A DNA stretch of 64,000 bases from Geosiphon pyriformis (lineage: Eukaryota > Glomeromycota > Glomeromycetes > Archaeosporales > Geosiphonaceae): assembly GCA_016748015.1 (NCBI GenBank), contig JAAOMT010000659.1, forward strand, positions 758,467 to 822,466. Direction: 5' to 3'. The position numbers were made by a program, and so were the translations under genes. The stretch's first letter is position 1. Each line of letters opens with the position of its first letter. Shown here piece by piece: positions 1-10,044 of the stretch. The notes under the pieces were generated by a model. That model was not told where the DNA came from. It was given only the letters and a program-made list of their open reading frames with translations, and made no database searches.

Positions 1-466
1 ATATGAAAAGATAAAAGAAAATAAATAAAAGATGAAATAAGCCAAGGCAATTTGCAAGTTAGTATCCCATCAATAGCCATGATCAAGAGCTATTGTTCCA
101 GTGTGGTTAGATATGGATTATTATCAACATGAGATGTTGATAATGGAAATAAGTTTTGTAGTATGGAATAATTATTTATTGAGGATTGTGTTTCAAGACT
201 AAGGATTCTGTTATATCTCTTTTTTTCTGTTCTAATGCTACTGCTATATATACATATTTGAGATTCCTTAATTTCTCAATTCCTTGCAACAGGAATTTTG
301 GAATTCCTGGAATCTTGCAATTTCTGATGAGAGGAATCCTAAAATTCCTGGAATCCTGCAATTCCTCTAAGAGGAATCCTGGAATTTCACATTTACTATG
401 TCTACATCTGATTGGCTAATATCTACTGACTAATAATACTATATTTTCTATATTATATGAGTAACA
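1..466 (-). repeat. 3' LTR of element A (partial)
   Basis: It matches 9311-9776 almost base for base and ends GTAACA at 461-466. Read on the minus strand, U3 holds a CCAAT box (ATTGG on plus at 411-415), a block of imperfect GGAATTCC-type repeats (about 285-395), a TATATATA box (245-252) and, farther downstream, an AATAAA-like signal (TTTATT on plus at 175-180). A perfect hairpin with 11-bp arms and a GAG loop lies at 120-144. Confidence 0.9.
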
Positions 467-469
467 TTA

Positions 470-481
470 TTCCCTCCTTTT
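470..481 (-). other. Polypurine tract of element A
   Basis: The minus strand reads AAAAGGAGGGAA immediately inside the 3' LTR. This is the expected place for the plus-strand DNA priming site, and element B has the same tract (AAAAGGAGAG). Confidence 0.75.
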
Positions 482-998
482 AATATTGAGTTCCGTCAAA
501 ATCTAATTCTTTTAATTCCCCTTCTTGAATTATTTCTTGAACTTTTTTTTCGAGTATTACTTGTGTTATTTTAGTTTGTAGTTCTTCAAATTGGGCATTA
601 GTCATTTTTCCCAATTGATTACTTGTAATTGTATCCATTGTTGTGTTGAATAAGATTTCTGGTCAGTCTTGAAATCTCATATATAGCCAATAAATGGCTT
701 GAGCTTGTGTGGTTAGATTGTTCTTTTCCACAAATTGTTCCAGTTGTCTCAGTATTGTTGTGTTAAATAACTGTTTTGTTTTGTCAGTGTACAAATTCTG
801 GATATTTATGTGTTGTCCTAAGTAAAAATGACAATAGTTTTTTGGAAATTGTTGTGTCCACCAAGTCCAAGTTTTTCTGGTAAATTCTTGGTGTAGTCTG
901 ACTATTTGTTGTTCTTTTATGGCCAATTTTACCTTGGTCATAATCTTGTCAATGTTTTCAAGTCTCCTCTGTTCTTTGTGTTGTGGTATCTTTGCCAT
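480..998 (-). pseudogene. ORF3 of element A, downstream of integrase, unknown function
   Basis: An ORF starts with ATG at 998 and meets a TGA at 663-665. The same frame then continues to a TAA at 480-482, ending in a motif reading ELDFDGTQY. Element B has the same stop at the same place and the same C-terminus, and element C has an ORF in the same position ending YLDFDRAQS. The protein is rich in Lys, Gln and Trp, with no signal peptide or membrane segment, so it does not look like an envelope protein. I do not recognise a family. The position after integrase is where some gypsy elements carry accessory ORFs. The stop shared by A and B may predate their separation. Confidence 0.6.
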
Positions 999-1160
999 AT
1001 TTTTGTACTGAATGGTTTGTTGATTGATTGTAATTTCTATTTCTTGGTGTTAGATTAATTGAAAAATTTGTTGTGCTAATGAATGGATGTTGTCAGTAAT
1101 CTTCATTTTTCTGGTATTTTTCATCACATTAACCATATCTTTATATATTCTTTTTGTTAA

Positions 1161-2471
1161 TCAATTAGACATGTTGTTATCAATGATGATGATTGGTTCC
1201 AGATCTCGTGGAATCTCATCTGGTTGGACTAGTATTCTCTGTACTCCCAGTTGTGAAATATTACTGGTAGATGATGATACTATATGGTGATATGGTTTCA
1301 GTCGATCTTCATGTACTGCTTTGGTCAAGATTTTGTTATTCAATCTTAATTTGTAAGCTCCATTTCCTAGAATTTCTTCTATGTAAAATGGTCCGCCCCA
1401 TTTGGGGTCAAACTTTCCATTTCATTGTTTTTCTGCTTTGGTATGATGTAGTAGTACTTTGTTTCCAATCCTGAATTCAACTGGTTTATCTGGTAGTTGG
1501 TTATCATGTCTTTCTTTTTGCTTCTCTTGTGATCTTTGTATGTTATTAGCTGCTCTTCATTGTTTGTTTTCTAATGTTTCTATTAAGTCATATATTCTTC
1601 TTAACAATGTGTTTTTGAAATTCTCTTCTGTTATTGGTTTGGTTGGGTATGTGCTGACTTCTATTTCCACTGGTAGTGTTGCTGTTCTATCATATACTAA
1701 TTCAAATAGTGTTGCTTGTGTAGTATCTTGCTTCATTGTTCGATAAGCAAATAGTACTAATGGTATCAACAAATCCCAATTGTTTTGGTTTTTTTGGCTG
1801 AGCTTAACTATTGCTTCACACAATGTTCTGTTGAATCTTTCGACTAATCCATTGGTTTGTGGATGGTATGGTGATGATAGTGGTCTCTTAATTCTGAATC
1901 TTTGGCTCAATTCTGTTAATGTTCTATTCACAAAATGAGTTTCTTGGTCCGATAATAATTCTTTTGGACATCCATGTTAACAAATCAAATTCTGATGAAC
2001 AAATTTGGCAATGGATTCTGCATCTGCTCTTTGAATTGTTTTCGCCTCCGGCCATTTAGTAAGATAGTCCATAACTACTGCTATGTATCTGTTTTCTTTG
2101 CTGGTGATTGTTAATGGTCTGACTAAATCAATTCCAATACAGTCAAATAGTTGTCCCACTTTGATTGGTCTTAATGGTTCACTGGGTCTTGTTTCTTCTC
2201 TTCGCTGACAAGCATCACAATTTTGAACATATTAGATGATGTCTGAATACATTAATGGCCAATAGTATCTTTTTCTAGTTCTTTCCATGGTTGCTTCTTT
2301 GTGAAAATGTCCTGCTGTTGGATTTGAGTGCATGTTGAATAATATTGTCTCTTTTTTTGGCTCTGTAATTACTCTGGTTGGTTGATCTAGATTTCTTCTA
2401 TTTTTCCGATAAAGTATATTTTGGTGAGTGATAAAATATTTTGATTGTTGTTTGATACTCTTTTGTTCCAT
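1161..2471 (-). pseudogene. Integrase of element A (fragmented)
   Basis: The segment inserts retroelement DNA in the intact family. Reading 5' to 3' on minus, the His-His-Cys-Cys zinc module (HSNPTAGHFHKEAT, then CDACQRR) is at about 2440-2180. The DDE core follows, with D in GIDLVRPL, D in LLSDQETHF and E in NGLVERFNRT, so all three acidic residues are still present. A GPY/F-type C-terminal domain follows, ending near KILTKAVHEDRLKPYH at about 1340-1270. In-frame stops (near 2230 and 1977) and frame changes break it into at least four pieces, so it cannot be translated whole. Its closest neighbour is the 13.1-14.3 kb copy in element B. Confidence 0.88.
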
Positions 2472-2499
2472 TTGAGATAAATTCTCCTTGAACTGTTGA

Positions 2500-4032
2500 G
2501 TGTTTATATAATGTTAAAGTTGTTAATATTTTTGTATGTTTATCCTTTGTTATATTTTTGTTGATATTGTTCTGGTTTTGTTATATTTTTGGGTTGAAAT
2601 GTTCTTAGATTTGTCTTATTCGTGACAAACCATCAGCATTTCCATTTTCTTTTCCTTTCTTATAATGTATAGTATAAGTATATCATGAGAGTGCCATTTT
2701 CCATCTGAATTGGTGGTTATCATTACATTTTTGCTTTTGAAGTGATGTTAATTCTTTATGATCTGTGTATATATCAAACTTTTGGCTTAAGTATTCGTTC
2801 CACTTCATAACTGTCCAATAGATGGCTAAATGTTCTAGTTCTGGTGTTCCATAGTTTTTTTTGGCTGGTGTTAGACCTTGGCTGGCATATGCTACTGGAT
2901 GTTTTCTGCCATCTGATCCTTTCTGAGATAGTACTGCTCCTAATGCTCAGCCAGATGTATTAATAGTGATGATGAATGGTTTGTTGTGATTTGAATAGAT
3001 CAGTACTGGGGCTTAAATAAGCTTTCTTTTCAGAATATCAAAAGCTTCTTGTTAACTTTCTGTTTATTCATATTTTGTATTCCTGGTTTGCAGTTGGTTG
3101 AGTGGCTGTGCTATCTTGGAAAAATTCTTGATAAAATGTTGATAGTAGTTGGCAAATTCCAAGAACAATTTCAGTTCTATTATATTGGTTGGTACTGGAA
3201 AGTTCTTTACTATCTCTATTTTCTCTGGATCCATTTTGATGTCATCTTTGCTAATTATGTGTCCTAAGAATTTTAGTTCTGTCTTGCCAAAGAAGCACTT
3301 TGTTGCATTTAACTTTAGTTCTGCTCTTCTTAATTTTTCGAACACTTGTTGAAAATGATGAAGATGATCATCAAATGTTTTTGAGAATACATTAGTGTTG
3401 TTCAAGTATACAACTACTGATTTCCATAATAAGTCCATATAAACAATTTCTATTAGCCATTGGAAAGTGGCTGGAGCATTGGTTAAGCCAAATAGCATTA
3501 CTTCAAATTCAAAATTCCCTTCTCTCATGGTGAATGCTGTCTTTTCTTTGTCAGCTGGATTCATGGCTACTTGCCAGTAACTACTGTCCAAGTCTAATGT
3601 TGAAAATCATTTGTTTCTACCAAAAGCATCGAATAATTCCTATATCTGTGAAATTGGATAGCTGTCTTCATGAGTTACACTATTGAGTTTCCTGTAGTCC
3701 ACACAAAATTGGATCTTTCCATTTTTCTTATGAATGAGTACTACTGGTAATGACTATGGGCTCATTGATGGCTGAATTAGCCTATTGTCAAGCATTTGGT
3801 TTATCTCTTGACAAATAATCTCGTGGCTGGTTGGTGGCACTCTGTATGCTCTTTGTTTAATTGGCATTGCATCTCCAGTCTTGATCTGATGCTGGATGAT
3901 GTCAGTTCGGCCAAACTCATTTTCACTAGTAAAGATGTCATTGAACTGGTTAAGCAACATCTTGAGTTGCATATGTTGGAGTGGATCTAAGTTTCCCATG
4001 TTCATTTGTTCCAATTGTTTTGGTTGGAGCAA
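2500..4032 (-). pseudogene. Reverse transcriptase and RNase H of element A (inactivated)
   Basis: RT motifs run from QRAYRVPP and KKNGKIQFCVDYRKLN through a DLDSSYWQVAM palm segment and FGLTNAPATFQ. The catalytic box, usually YLDD, reads YLNN, so both metal-binding aspartates of that box are lost. RNase H follows at about 3000-2620 (HPVAYAS, YTDHKELTSL, NADGLSR). Its first catalytic site, usually TDAS, reads TINTS, and a stop follows directly. Several further stops occur, for example near 3640 and 2610. Homology is clear and activity impossible. Confidence 0.9.
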
Positions 4033-4044
4033 AAAACATTCACT

Positions 4045-5091
4045 TTATCTGTATATTGTTTGTGATGTGATATCAACATATCCACAAAGCTGTGGAAAGT
4101 CTGGAATAGTGCTTAGTGGTTGATCCTCTATTTCAGTACTTAAGTATCCAATGGTAGTTTTGGCTGGTATTATTATGACATTTTTTGTGTTATTATAGAT
4201 GAAAATTTTGATGTGGTTGTAATCTTTGGCTGGTATATGAAGATTGATGAATCCAATCTTTCCTAATTCACAAAGAGTTGGTTCTGCTTCAAAGATCTGA
4301 TTCTGTTTTTTTACTCCCTGCTTTATTCCTATCATGTACTGGCCATATGGTGGAATAGAAATTGCTTGGCCCGTTGAGATAATTTCTCCTTGGTCAACAA
4401 TTTCTTTTTTTGTTATATTGACTGGTACATCTATTCTATCCATTGATCCAAATCCCTGTATTCCTTTTGCTGTTATCCCTAATTCCTCCCTGTTTCCTAC
4501 TGACACTAATTGAGCTATCTTAATCAGAAGTAGAAATATTGTCTGTGCTATCTTCTCATTGGGCTCTATTATATAGGCCTTTTCAGAGTCATTTTGTAGT
4601 ATGGCAATAATATTTCCCACATATCCTGCATCAATTATTCCTCCTCTGATGTTTATCTCTCTTTTTGCTAAACTATTTCTAGATGCTAATTGGACCATTG
4701 TTGTTGCTGGAATTTCCAGTGCTATTTTCAGATCAATGCAGGTGCGCAAATGTGGTTCCAATTTGATGGCTTCTTTTTCTGGATACCTCAGATCAAACCT
4801 GACATCAGTATCATGCACACATTCAGGTATGATACCCTCATCATTATTGCTGAACCATTTTAGTTCTAATTTCCTGGTGAGGTTAGGGATTGCAATATAT
4901 TGTTCGTATTTTGTATCAGAGTTTAAATCTGAGTTGGAATCAGTATCGTTGTTATTGCCATATTGAATGGAGCTGGAACTGGTGTTTTTGTTGTCGTCAT
5001 TGTTGGAGTTTGAATTGGAATTGCAGATTGATTCTGATTCTGATGCACAGTTGTTGATTGGTTCGATTTCCTCTGGGATTATGTAGATCAT
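4045..5091 (-). CDS. dUTPase domain plus RT-proximal linker of element A pol
   Basis: This 348-codon frame is the longest intact one in the element. After a Ser/Asn/Asp-rich linker (residues 15-60) come trimeric dUTPase motifs in order: FDLRYP (about 99-104, motif 1), SRNSLAK (138-143, motif 2, usually RSGLA or RSSLA), GGIIDAGYVGNI (150-161, motif 3), NEKIAQTIF (178-186, motif 4) and GIQGFGSMD (210-218, Gly-rich motif 5). The family hydrolyses dUTP to dUMP and PPi. Residues 225-348 resemble the beta-rich segment that usually joins protease to RT in gypsy elements. There is no stop inside, but the frame is part of a broken polyprotein, so the first ATG is not a natural start. Some animal retroviruses carry dUTPases, at other positions in pol. 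Confidence 0.85.
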   Translation of the reverse strand: MIYIIPEEIEPINNCASESESICNSNSNSNNDDNKNTSSSSIQYGNNNDTDSNSDLNSDTKYEQYIAIPNLTRKLELKWFSNNDEGIIPECVHDTDVRFDLRYPEKEAIKLEPHLRTCIDLKIALEIPATTMVQLASRNSLAKREINIRGGIIDAGYVGNIIAILQNDSEKAYIIEPNEKIAQTIFLLLIKIAQLVSVGNREELGITAKGIQGFGSMDRIDVPVNITKKEIVDQGEIISTGQAISIPPYGQYMIGIKQGVKKQNQIFEAEPTLCELGKIGFINLHIPAKDYNHIKIFIYNNTKNVIIIPAKTTIGYLSTEIEDQPLSTIPDFPQLCGYVDITSQTIYR

Positions 5092-6126
5092 ACATGGTGG
5101 TGGATTGTAAATGAGGTCACACTCATTACAATATTAATAGTCACATGGGATCAAACAATGGTCACATAATTGAGTGTTTAGCTGTGCTAACTGCTCTTCT
5201 TGTTCTTCTTTTGTGGATGCTAGTCATTGGTAGTGCTCATGAAATTCCTCGGGATTATCTTCAATGTTGCCAAAAATGTTGAATGTTGCAACATATTCTG
5301 GCTCCAGAAGGGATAACAGATTGGTTTTGATTTCTTGCAACTCGGTAGCTGTAGCTCTTTCTGCCATTGCATATGCCATTCTCCAGATCTCATGTTCATC
5401 ATGTGGGTAGTCTTCCAAACGTTTTAAGGCTCATTTCCATGCATTGTTAATTGAGGTCTCTTTTCGTACTCAATCATTTATTAGGATTGTGTACTGGCAT
5501 GTTTCATCATATGTTTCTCCTTGTCCTGGAATGTCATTCCACATTTCTTCATCCAGAAGCATTTTTTCACATGCTAGGCATGGTGTATTGTCCCATTTTC
5601 CTATTTTTGGTGGTCAGCCATCATGTTTAATGACACATGGGTGACAATAGTATTGTGTTGCTGTCTGCCAGTTTTCATTGTTGTCACAACATGCACCTAT
5701 TGCCGACAATTTCTTGCCACAGGTGGTGCATTTGAGTTTAGGTCGATGGTAGGTGGTCTGAGGTTGTGTAAAATATGAGACATATGTAGAGATAATAGAT
5801 TGTGCTGGCTCTTTTTCTTGTTCCTTCCCTTTTCTTTTCTTTTCCCAAGTCCATTCTGTGGTTGGTTTGCTTTGGCTGTTATCACTCCAAGATCCCTGAT
5901 TTGTTTCCCAGGTAAGTTCTTCTTCCTTTTTTTTTTTTCTTTTGTCATCCTAGGAGAGTATGGACAGTAGTTCATTGTGGTTGTTTTCAGTCCAGAAAAC
6001 TTGGTATGCTTTTCAGGTAGGCTTCTCTTCTTCTTTCTCCAGCTCAATTAATGGTTCCTTTCTTAAAGGAACTTTGAAATGACCACACATGACCAGTGCT
6101 TGAACATGTTGGCCATTCCAGCTGAG
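5092..6126 (-). pseudogene. Cys-rich putative zinc-binding module of element A pol, between protease and dUTPase
   Basis: The minus strand continues from the protease through a segment with several Cys pairs spread over two frames: LKCTTCGKKLSAIGACC, YYCHPCVIKH, CLACEKMLLDEEMW, and near the dUTPase CDHCLIPC...YCNEC. Spacing of this type suggests one or two zinc-ribbon or RING-like folds. Element B keeps the later pairs and element C keeps CKDCHKKLSSIGVC, so the module is inherited. No family is recognised. Stops and frameshifts (for example near 5145 and 5615) break it. Confidence 0.6.
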
Positions 6127-6780
6127 CTAGAGCTCCTGTGTCATCCAGTCAAATACAGCATTGGTTTTAGATAGCCAGTCATTCCCAACTAAAGCTTGAT
6201 ACTGAGTGGCTTCCATTACCAATACTTTAATCGGTGTGATGAGACTATTGATTTCAAATGGAAAATCATCAATCTTACCAATAGGTGTTTTGGTGGCGCC
6301 ATCAGCAGTGATAATGCATGTACTGGTAGTGCAATCAACTCGGCAACCTAATTGGTCCATAAGCTGTCTTGTAATAATGCTGCCAGCTGATTCACTATCT
6401 AGGATGAGTTTGATGGAGTGACCATCAACTCTGGTATTTGTGTACATCGCTGTGATGGGTTTCTCTTTGAGGGTGGCTCCACTAAATAATGGTATTGATA
6501 TGTTTTCTTCAAGTTTGAAAGAAAAAATAGCTGCTAGAGATTCATTATTGAAGATGGTTGCTGGTGGAATTGTGTTGGTAATTGTTGATTGGATTCCATG
6601 TTGTTGGATGTGGCATCTTCTGAGATAACCAGAAGACTTAAATAGTATTGGGAATTTGGGTTTTGGATGTGACTGGTATCCAAATTCCATGGGCATGGTT
6701 CTGATTATGGGTTTAATGAACTGGGGATCAGTTAGTAAACAACTATCACTGATCTCCAGTTTTGAGTGACTCTGGATCAA
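6127..6780 (-). pseudogene. Retropepsin-like aspartic protease of element A
   Basis: The core reads GHSIKLILDSESAGSIITRQ, then a flap region and LVGNDWLSKTNAVFDW. It aligns with retropepsins that cut the Gag-Pol polyprotein. The catalytic triplet, normally Asp-Ser/Thr-Gly, reads DSE: the Gly has become Glu, one G-to-A change on the coding strand. The frame itself is open for 217 codons, and the first part overlaps Gag-derived sequence. The matching site in element B is damaged differently (NSG). Confidence 0.85.
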
Positions 6781-8828
6781 AAGTTGCCTGATGTCATTTG
6801 AGCTGGGTTCTGGAGTGGTGTTTGAATTGATTGGGGTTGATAGATGATTTGTAATTGCAGTTGATATATTACTTGTGGCTGCAGTTGATAAATTGGAGAT
6901 TGATATACTGGTGTATATGTTTAATACATTGGTTGTGTTACTGGCAGGTAAGCAGATTGATATTGTTCCTGATTTTGTTGATATCTCAGAGTTTAAAATT
7001 GGTAATTGGGGTTTTTATATTGATTTCCCAATCGTGGATGGTTATAAGCATTGCAGTTTGCTCTGATGTGCCCTTGTTTACCACAGTTGTGACAGACACG
7101 CATCTCTGGCTGCCACTGCTGAGTGGCTAATGTTGAGAGATGCACTTGATTTTGAGAACAGTTGTAGTTTCCTGGATTGCTGCATCATTGAGGTGGTTGA
7201 TAAATTGCATGATTGTCAGCTAAGTATCCTTCTAATTTCTGATTAATTGAATCACTGAATTGTTTCAATTTGGAGTCCAATTCAGATGATCCATTCATCA
7301 CTAGATTAATGGCTTGAGTGTGATTAGCCTCGAGTTCTGTAGTTTCAAAATCTCTGGCATGTGTGACTGCAATTGGTAGGTCAACTGGGTGCATTGGGCA
7401 TACCTGTTGAAGAATGCTGCTGTGCAACCCTCTGATAAACTGATTTAAAATTTGTGGCACTGTGAAGTAATTAGCTTCAATGGCCTGAATCTGATATAGA
7501 TTTTTATAAAAGCATTCCAGATAAGTGGTGACTGCTTCAGTGTCTTTTTGTTTGATGGTGTTGAAGGTGTTGGCTAATCTGTTGATGCTATTATTATTGC
7601 TGAAATATCTTAAAAACTCGGTTTTAAACTGCTAAAATGTCTGTGGTGGGGCAACTAAACTCTGATACCATGCATCTGCGGTATCCTGAAGAAAATAGGG
7701 GATCACTTGAAAGGCTCTGGCGTCATCCCAATTATTGGCGACAATTGCTTTAGCAATGTCATTTATCCATGTTTGTGCTTTGTCTTCATTGCCAGTAAAT
7801 TTTTCAAGTTTGGCTATAGGTGCATATGTTATTTGTTGCTGCACAGGTTGTTGAAGTTGTTGTTGTGGTGGTTAAAGTGGCTGTTGGGCAGATTGTTGAA
7901 GAGGCTGTTGATTTGGTTAATGCAGCTGTTGGATAAGTTGGTATATAGATTTGGCTATTGAATCAATTGGTGGTTGATTAATGACAATATTCAAAGATAA
8001 GTTATTCTGATTAATTTGTTTAGGGTTTTGTGGTGTTTGAATATTCAGAGTGGCATTTTCTGGATTTTCTAAATTTGGGTTTATCGGGGTTTAAAAATTC
8101 AGAGGTTCGAATTCTGAGTTTTCTGAGATTGGGTTTTGGTAAGTAAATCCTTGATTTTCACTTCCTTTTTCTTCTTCCTCTGATAATTTCTACAGAGTAG
8201 TGGCTCCAAAATCTGGTTGGGATATTGGTGATTGAATTCCTGATGGCATTGGGGATTGTGATTTAAATCCTTCAAAATACACTCCATATGGTCCTAGTAA
8301 GTCTTCTTTCTGTTGTTTGCTTTGAAACTAAAATCTTCTAAATGTTGATGTCATGTTTAATGTGGACGCATCTGCTAATAAAATGTTAATAGTGCTTCCA
8401 GGTGTGTAGTGATATGATGGAGCAGTTGGTGATTCTACTTTGTGTTTCTTCCAACTAGGTAACTGTATTTCTTTTGGTGTTGCTGCTGGTGTTTGTATTC
8501 TTCCTTTACCTTTGTCTGCGTAGATAATAGAAAATTGTTGTTGTGTGTATCTTTCAATAGTTTAATTAATTTCCCTGATGATTGGGGCGAAACTGTGATT
8601 TCTTGGTAAGCTGGTGTGTTGAAATAACTCTGTATAGAAATTTTTTCTTGCTGACTCGATATTAACAGTTCCTCCTAAACAGTCTGTGATTTTATTGTTG
8701 ACATAATAGTTGAAGGCTGATTCAGCTGGGTAGTGATTATTGTTTAATCCTAATAGTTGGCTGTATTGTTGAAACAAGGATTTTGTGAATCCTAAGTGGT
8801 TGGCTCCTATAATTTCTGATTCTGCCAT
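6781..8828 (-). pseudogene. Gag of element A (fragmented)
   Basis: The N-terminal piece starts with ATG at 8828 (MAESEIIGANHLGFTKSLFQ) and runs 88 codons before a stop. A Gln-rich linker precedes the capsid-like retrotransposon Gag region (about 7844-7185, with IAKLEKFTGNEDKAQTW and YFLQDTADAWYQSL). A CCHC zinc knuckle, CHNCGKQGHIRANC, lies at about 7060-7101. In the intact family this protein forms the particle and binds RNA. At least six stops interrupt it. Element E's remnant (22306-23515) and element B carry the same parts in the same order. Confidence 0.88.
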
Positions 8829-8876
8829 GTTTAGGTTTGTGTTAATGCTGGTTCTCTGTAGGATTATATCTTACAA

Positions 8877-8887
8877 AGAGCACCAAA
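8877..8887 (-). other. Primer-binding-site candidate of element A
   Basis: Next to the 5' LTR the minus strand reads ATTTGGTGCTCTTTG. The TGGTGCT core is shared with elements B, C and E, and begins TGG as tRNA-primed sites do. Bases beyond the first 7-8 differ between families. The primer tRNA cannot be named from sequence alone. Confidence 0.6.
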
Positions 8888-9776
8888 TATTACAGGTGAT
8901 TCTTTGGGGTGTCAGGTAAATAACAAATCTATAATTTGGTGCTCAAAGTGATTAGTGACGATGATAATCTGAAGGTATTTTATCTGAAGGTTTTCCAATT
9001 GAGTTCTTTGTATAATGAACAGAAATTCAATAGTAACAGTCTATCAGTAGTTTCTTGAAACTGTAGTTTCGTTGATTGCTTGCTCAGTTTAATGGTTGAT
9101 AATTTTTCTGGTACAATATTCTTCATAAGTATATACTAGTGCTGTTTCCTGATGTCAGTTCCTCCATAAGTCCTCCAAGAATAAGTATTGTTTAAGCAAG
9201 TTTATTCCTTCATAAGTTCTCTAAGAGTAAGTATTGTTAAGTAAGTTTTATTTCTCCATAAGTCCTCCAAGAGTAATTCTTTTAATCAAGTTAGTAGACA
9301 ACAAAGAAAATAATGAAAAGATAAAAGAAAATAAATGAAAAATGAAATAAGCCAAGACAATTTGCAAGTTAATATCCCGTCAATAGCTGTGATTAAGAGC
9401 TATTGTTCTAGTGTGGTTAGATATGGATTATTATCAACATAAGATGTTGATAATGGAAATAAGTTTTGTAGTATGGAATAATTATTTATTGAGGATTGTG
9501 TTTCGAGGCTAAGGATTCTGTTATATCTCTTTTTTTCTGTTTTAATGCTACTGCTATATATACATATTTGAGATTTCTCAATTCCTCAATTTCTTGTAAC
9601 AGGAATCCTGGAATTCCTGGAATCCTGCGATTCTCTCATCAAGAAATCCTGAAATTCCTGAAATCCTGCAATTTCTCTGAGAAGAATCCTGGAATTCCAC
9701 ATTTACTACATCTACATTTGATTGGCTAATATCTACTGACTAATAATACTATATTTTCTATATTCTATGAGTAACA
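8888..9776 (-). repeat. 5' LTR of element A
   Basis: An 889-bp LTR runs from TATTAC (a worn TGTTAC) to GTAACA. Its right half matches 1-466. It contains the same CCAAT, GGAATTCC repeat block, TATA box, AATAAA-like site and hairpin. A T-rich, CCTCCAAGAGTAAGT-like repeat at about 9150-9280 has three copies. Confidence 0.92.
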
Positions 9777-10044
9777 TTGTTAAAATGTAATAAATAAAAA
9801 AAAAATTATATATACTTATCTTTTATGTTTTTTAATTTTAAATAAATCTAGTTGTAACAACTTGTTACATGAAACAACCTTGAAAATAGTTTCAAATAGA
9901 ATCAAAAATTTATTAAATTTTAAAAAAATAACATGTAATAATAATGTGTATTATTTATTTTTAGGATTAATAGATTTGTAACAACCTCGAAAAAACACGT
10001 GATTCAATATTGTGACACATGACTTTATTTGTTTCGTCGATCAC

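Larger units (their letters stand above)
1..9776 (-). mobile_element. Ty3/gypsy LTR retrotransposon, element A (dUTPase-bearing, decayed)
   Basis: This is a nearly complete LTR element on the minus strand; its 3' LTR (1-466) is cut by the window start and its 5' LTR is 8888-9776. Between them the minus strand reads Gag, CCHC knuckle, aspartic protease, Cys-rich segment, dUTPase, RT, RNase H, integrase and a third ORF. Integrase after RNase H is the Ty3/gypsy order. A purine-rich tract (minus-strand reading of 470-481) lies against the 3' LTR, and a TTTGGTGCTC primer-site candidate lies against the 5' LTR. Many stops and lost catalytic residues show that this copy is dead. The left target duplication lies outside the window. 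Confidence 0.93.

Noticed and set aside
285-395. CRISPR-like repeat array
   Set aside because: The repeats are tandem, imperfect and palindromic with no spacers, and sit in LTRs of a eukaryotic element.
663-998. Envelope gene of element A
   Set aside because: The position fits, but there is no signal peptide, membrane anchor or Cys pattern of an envelope protein.
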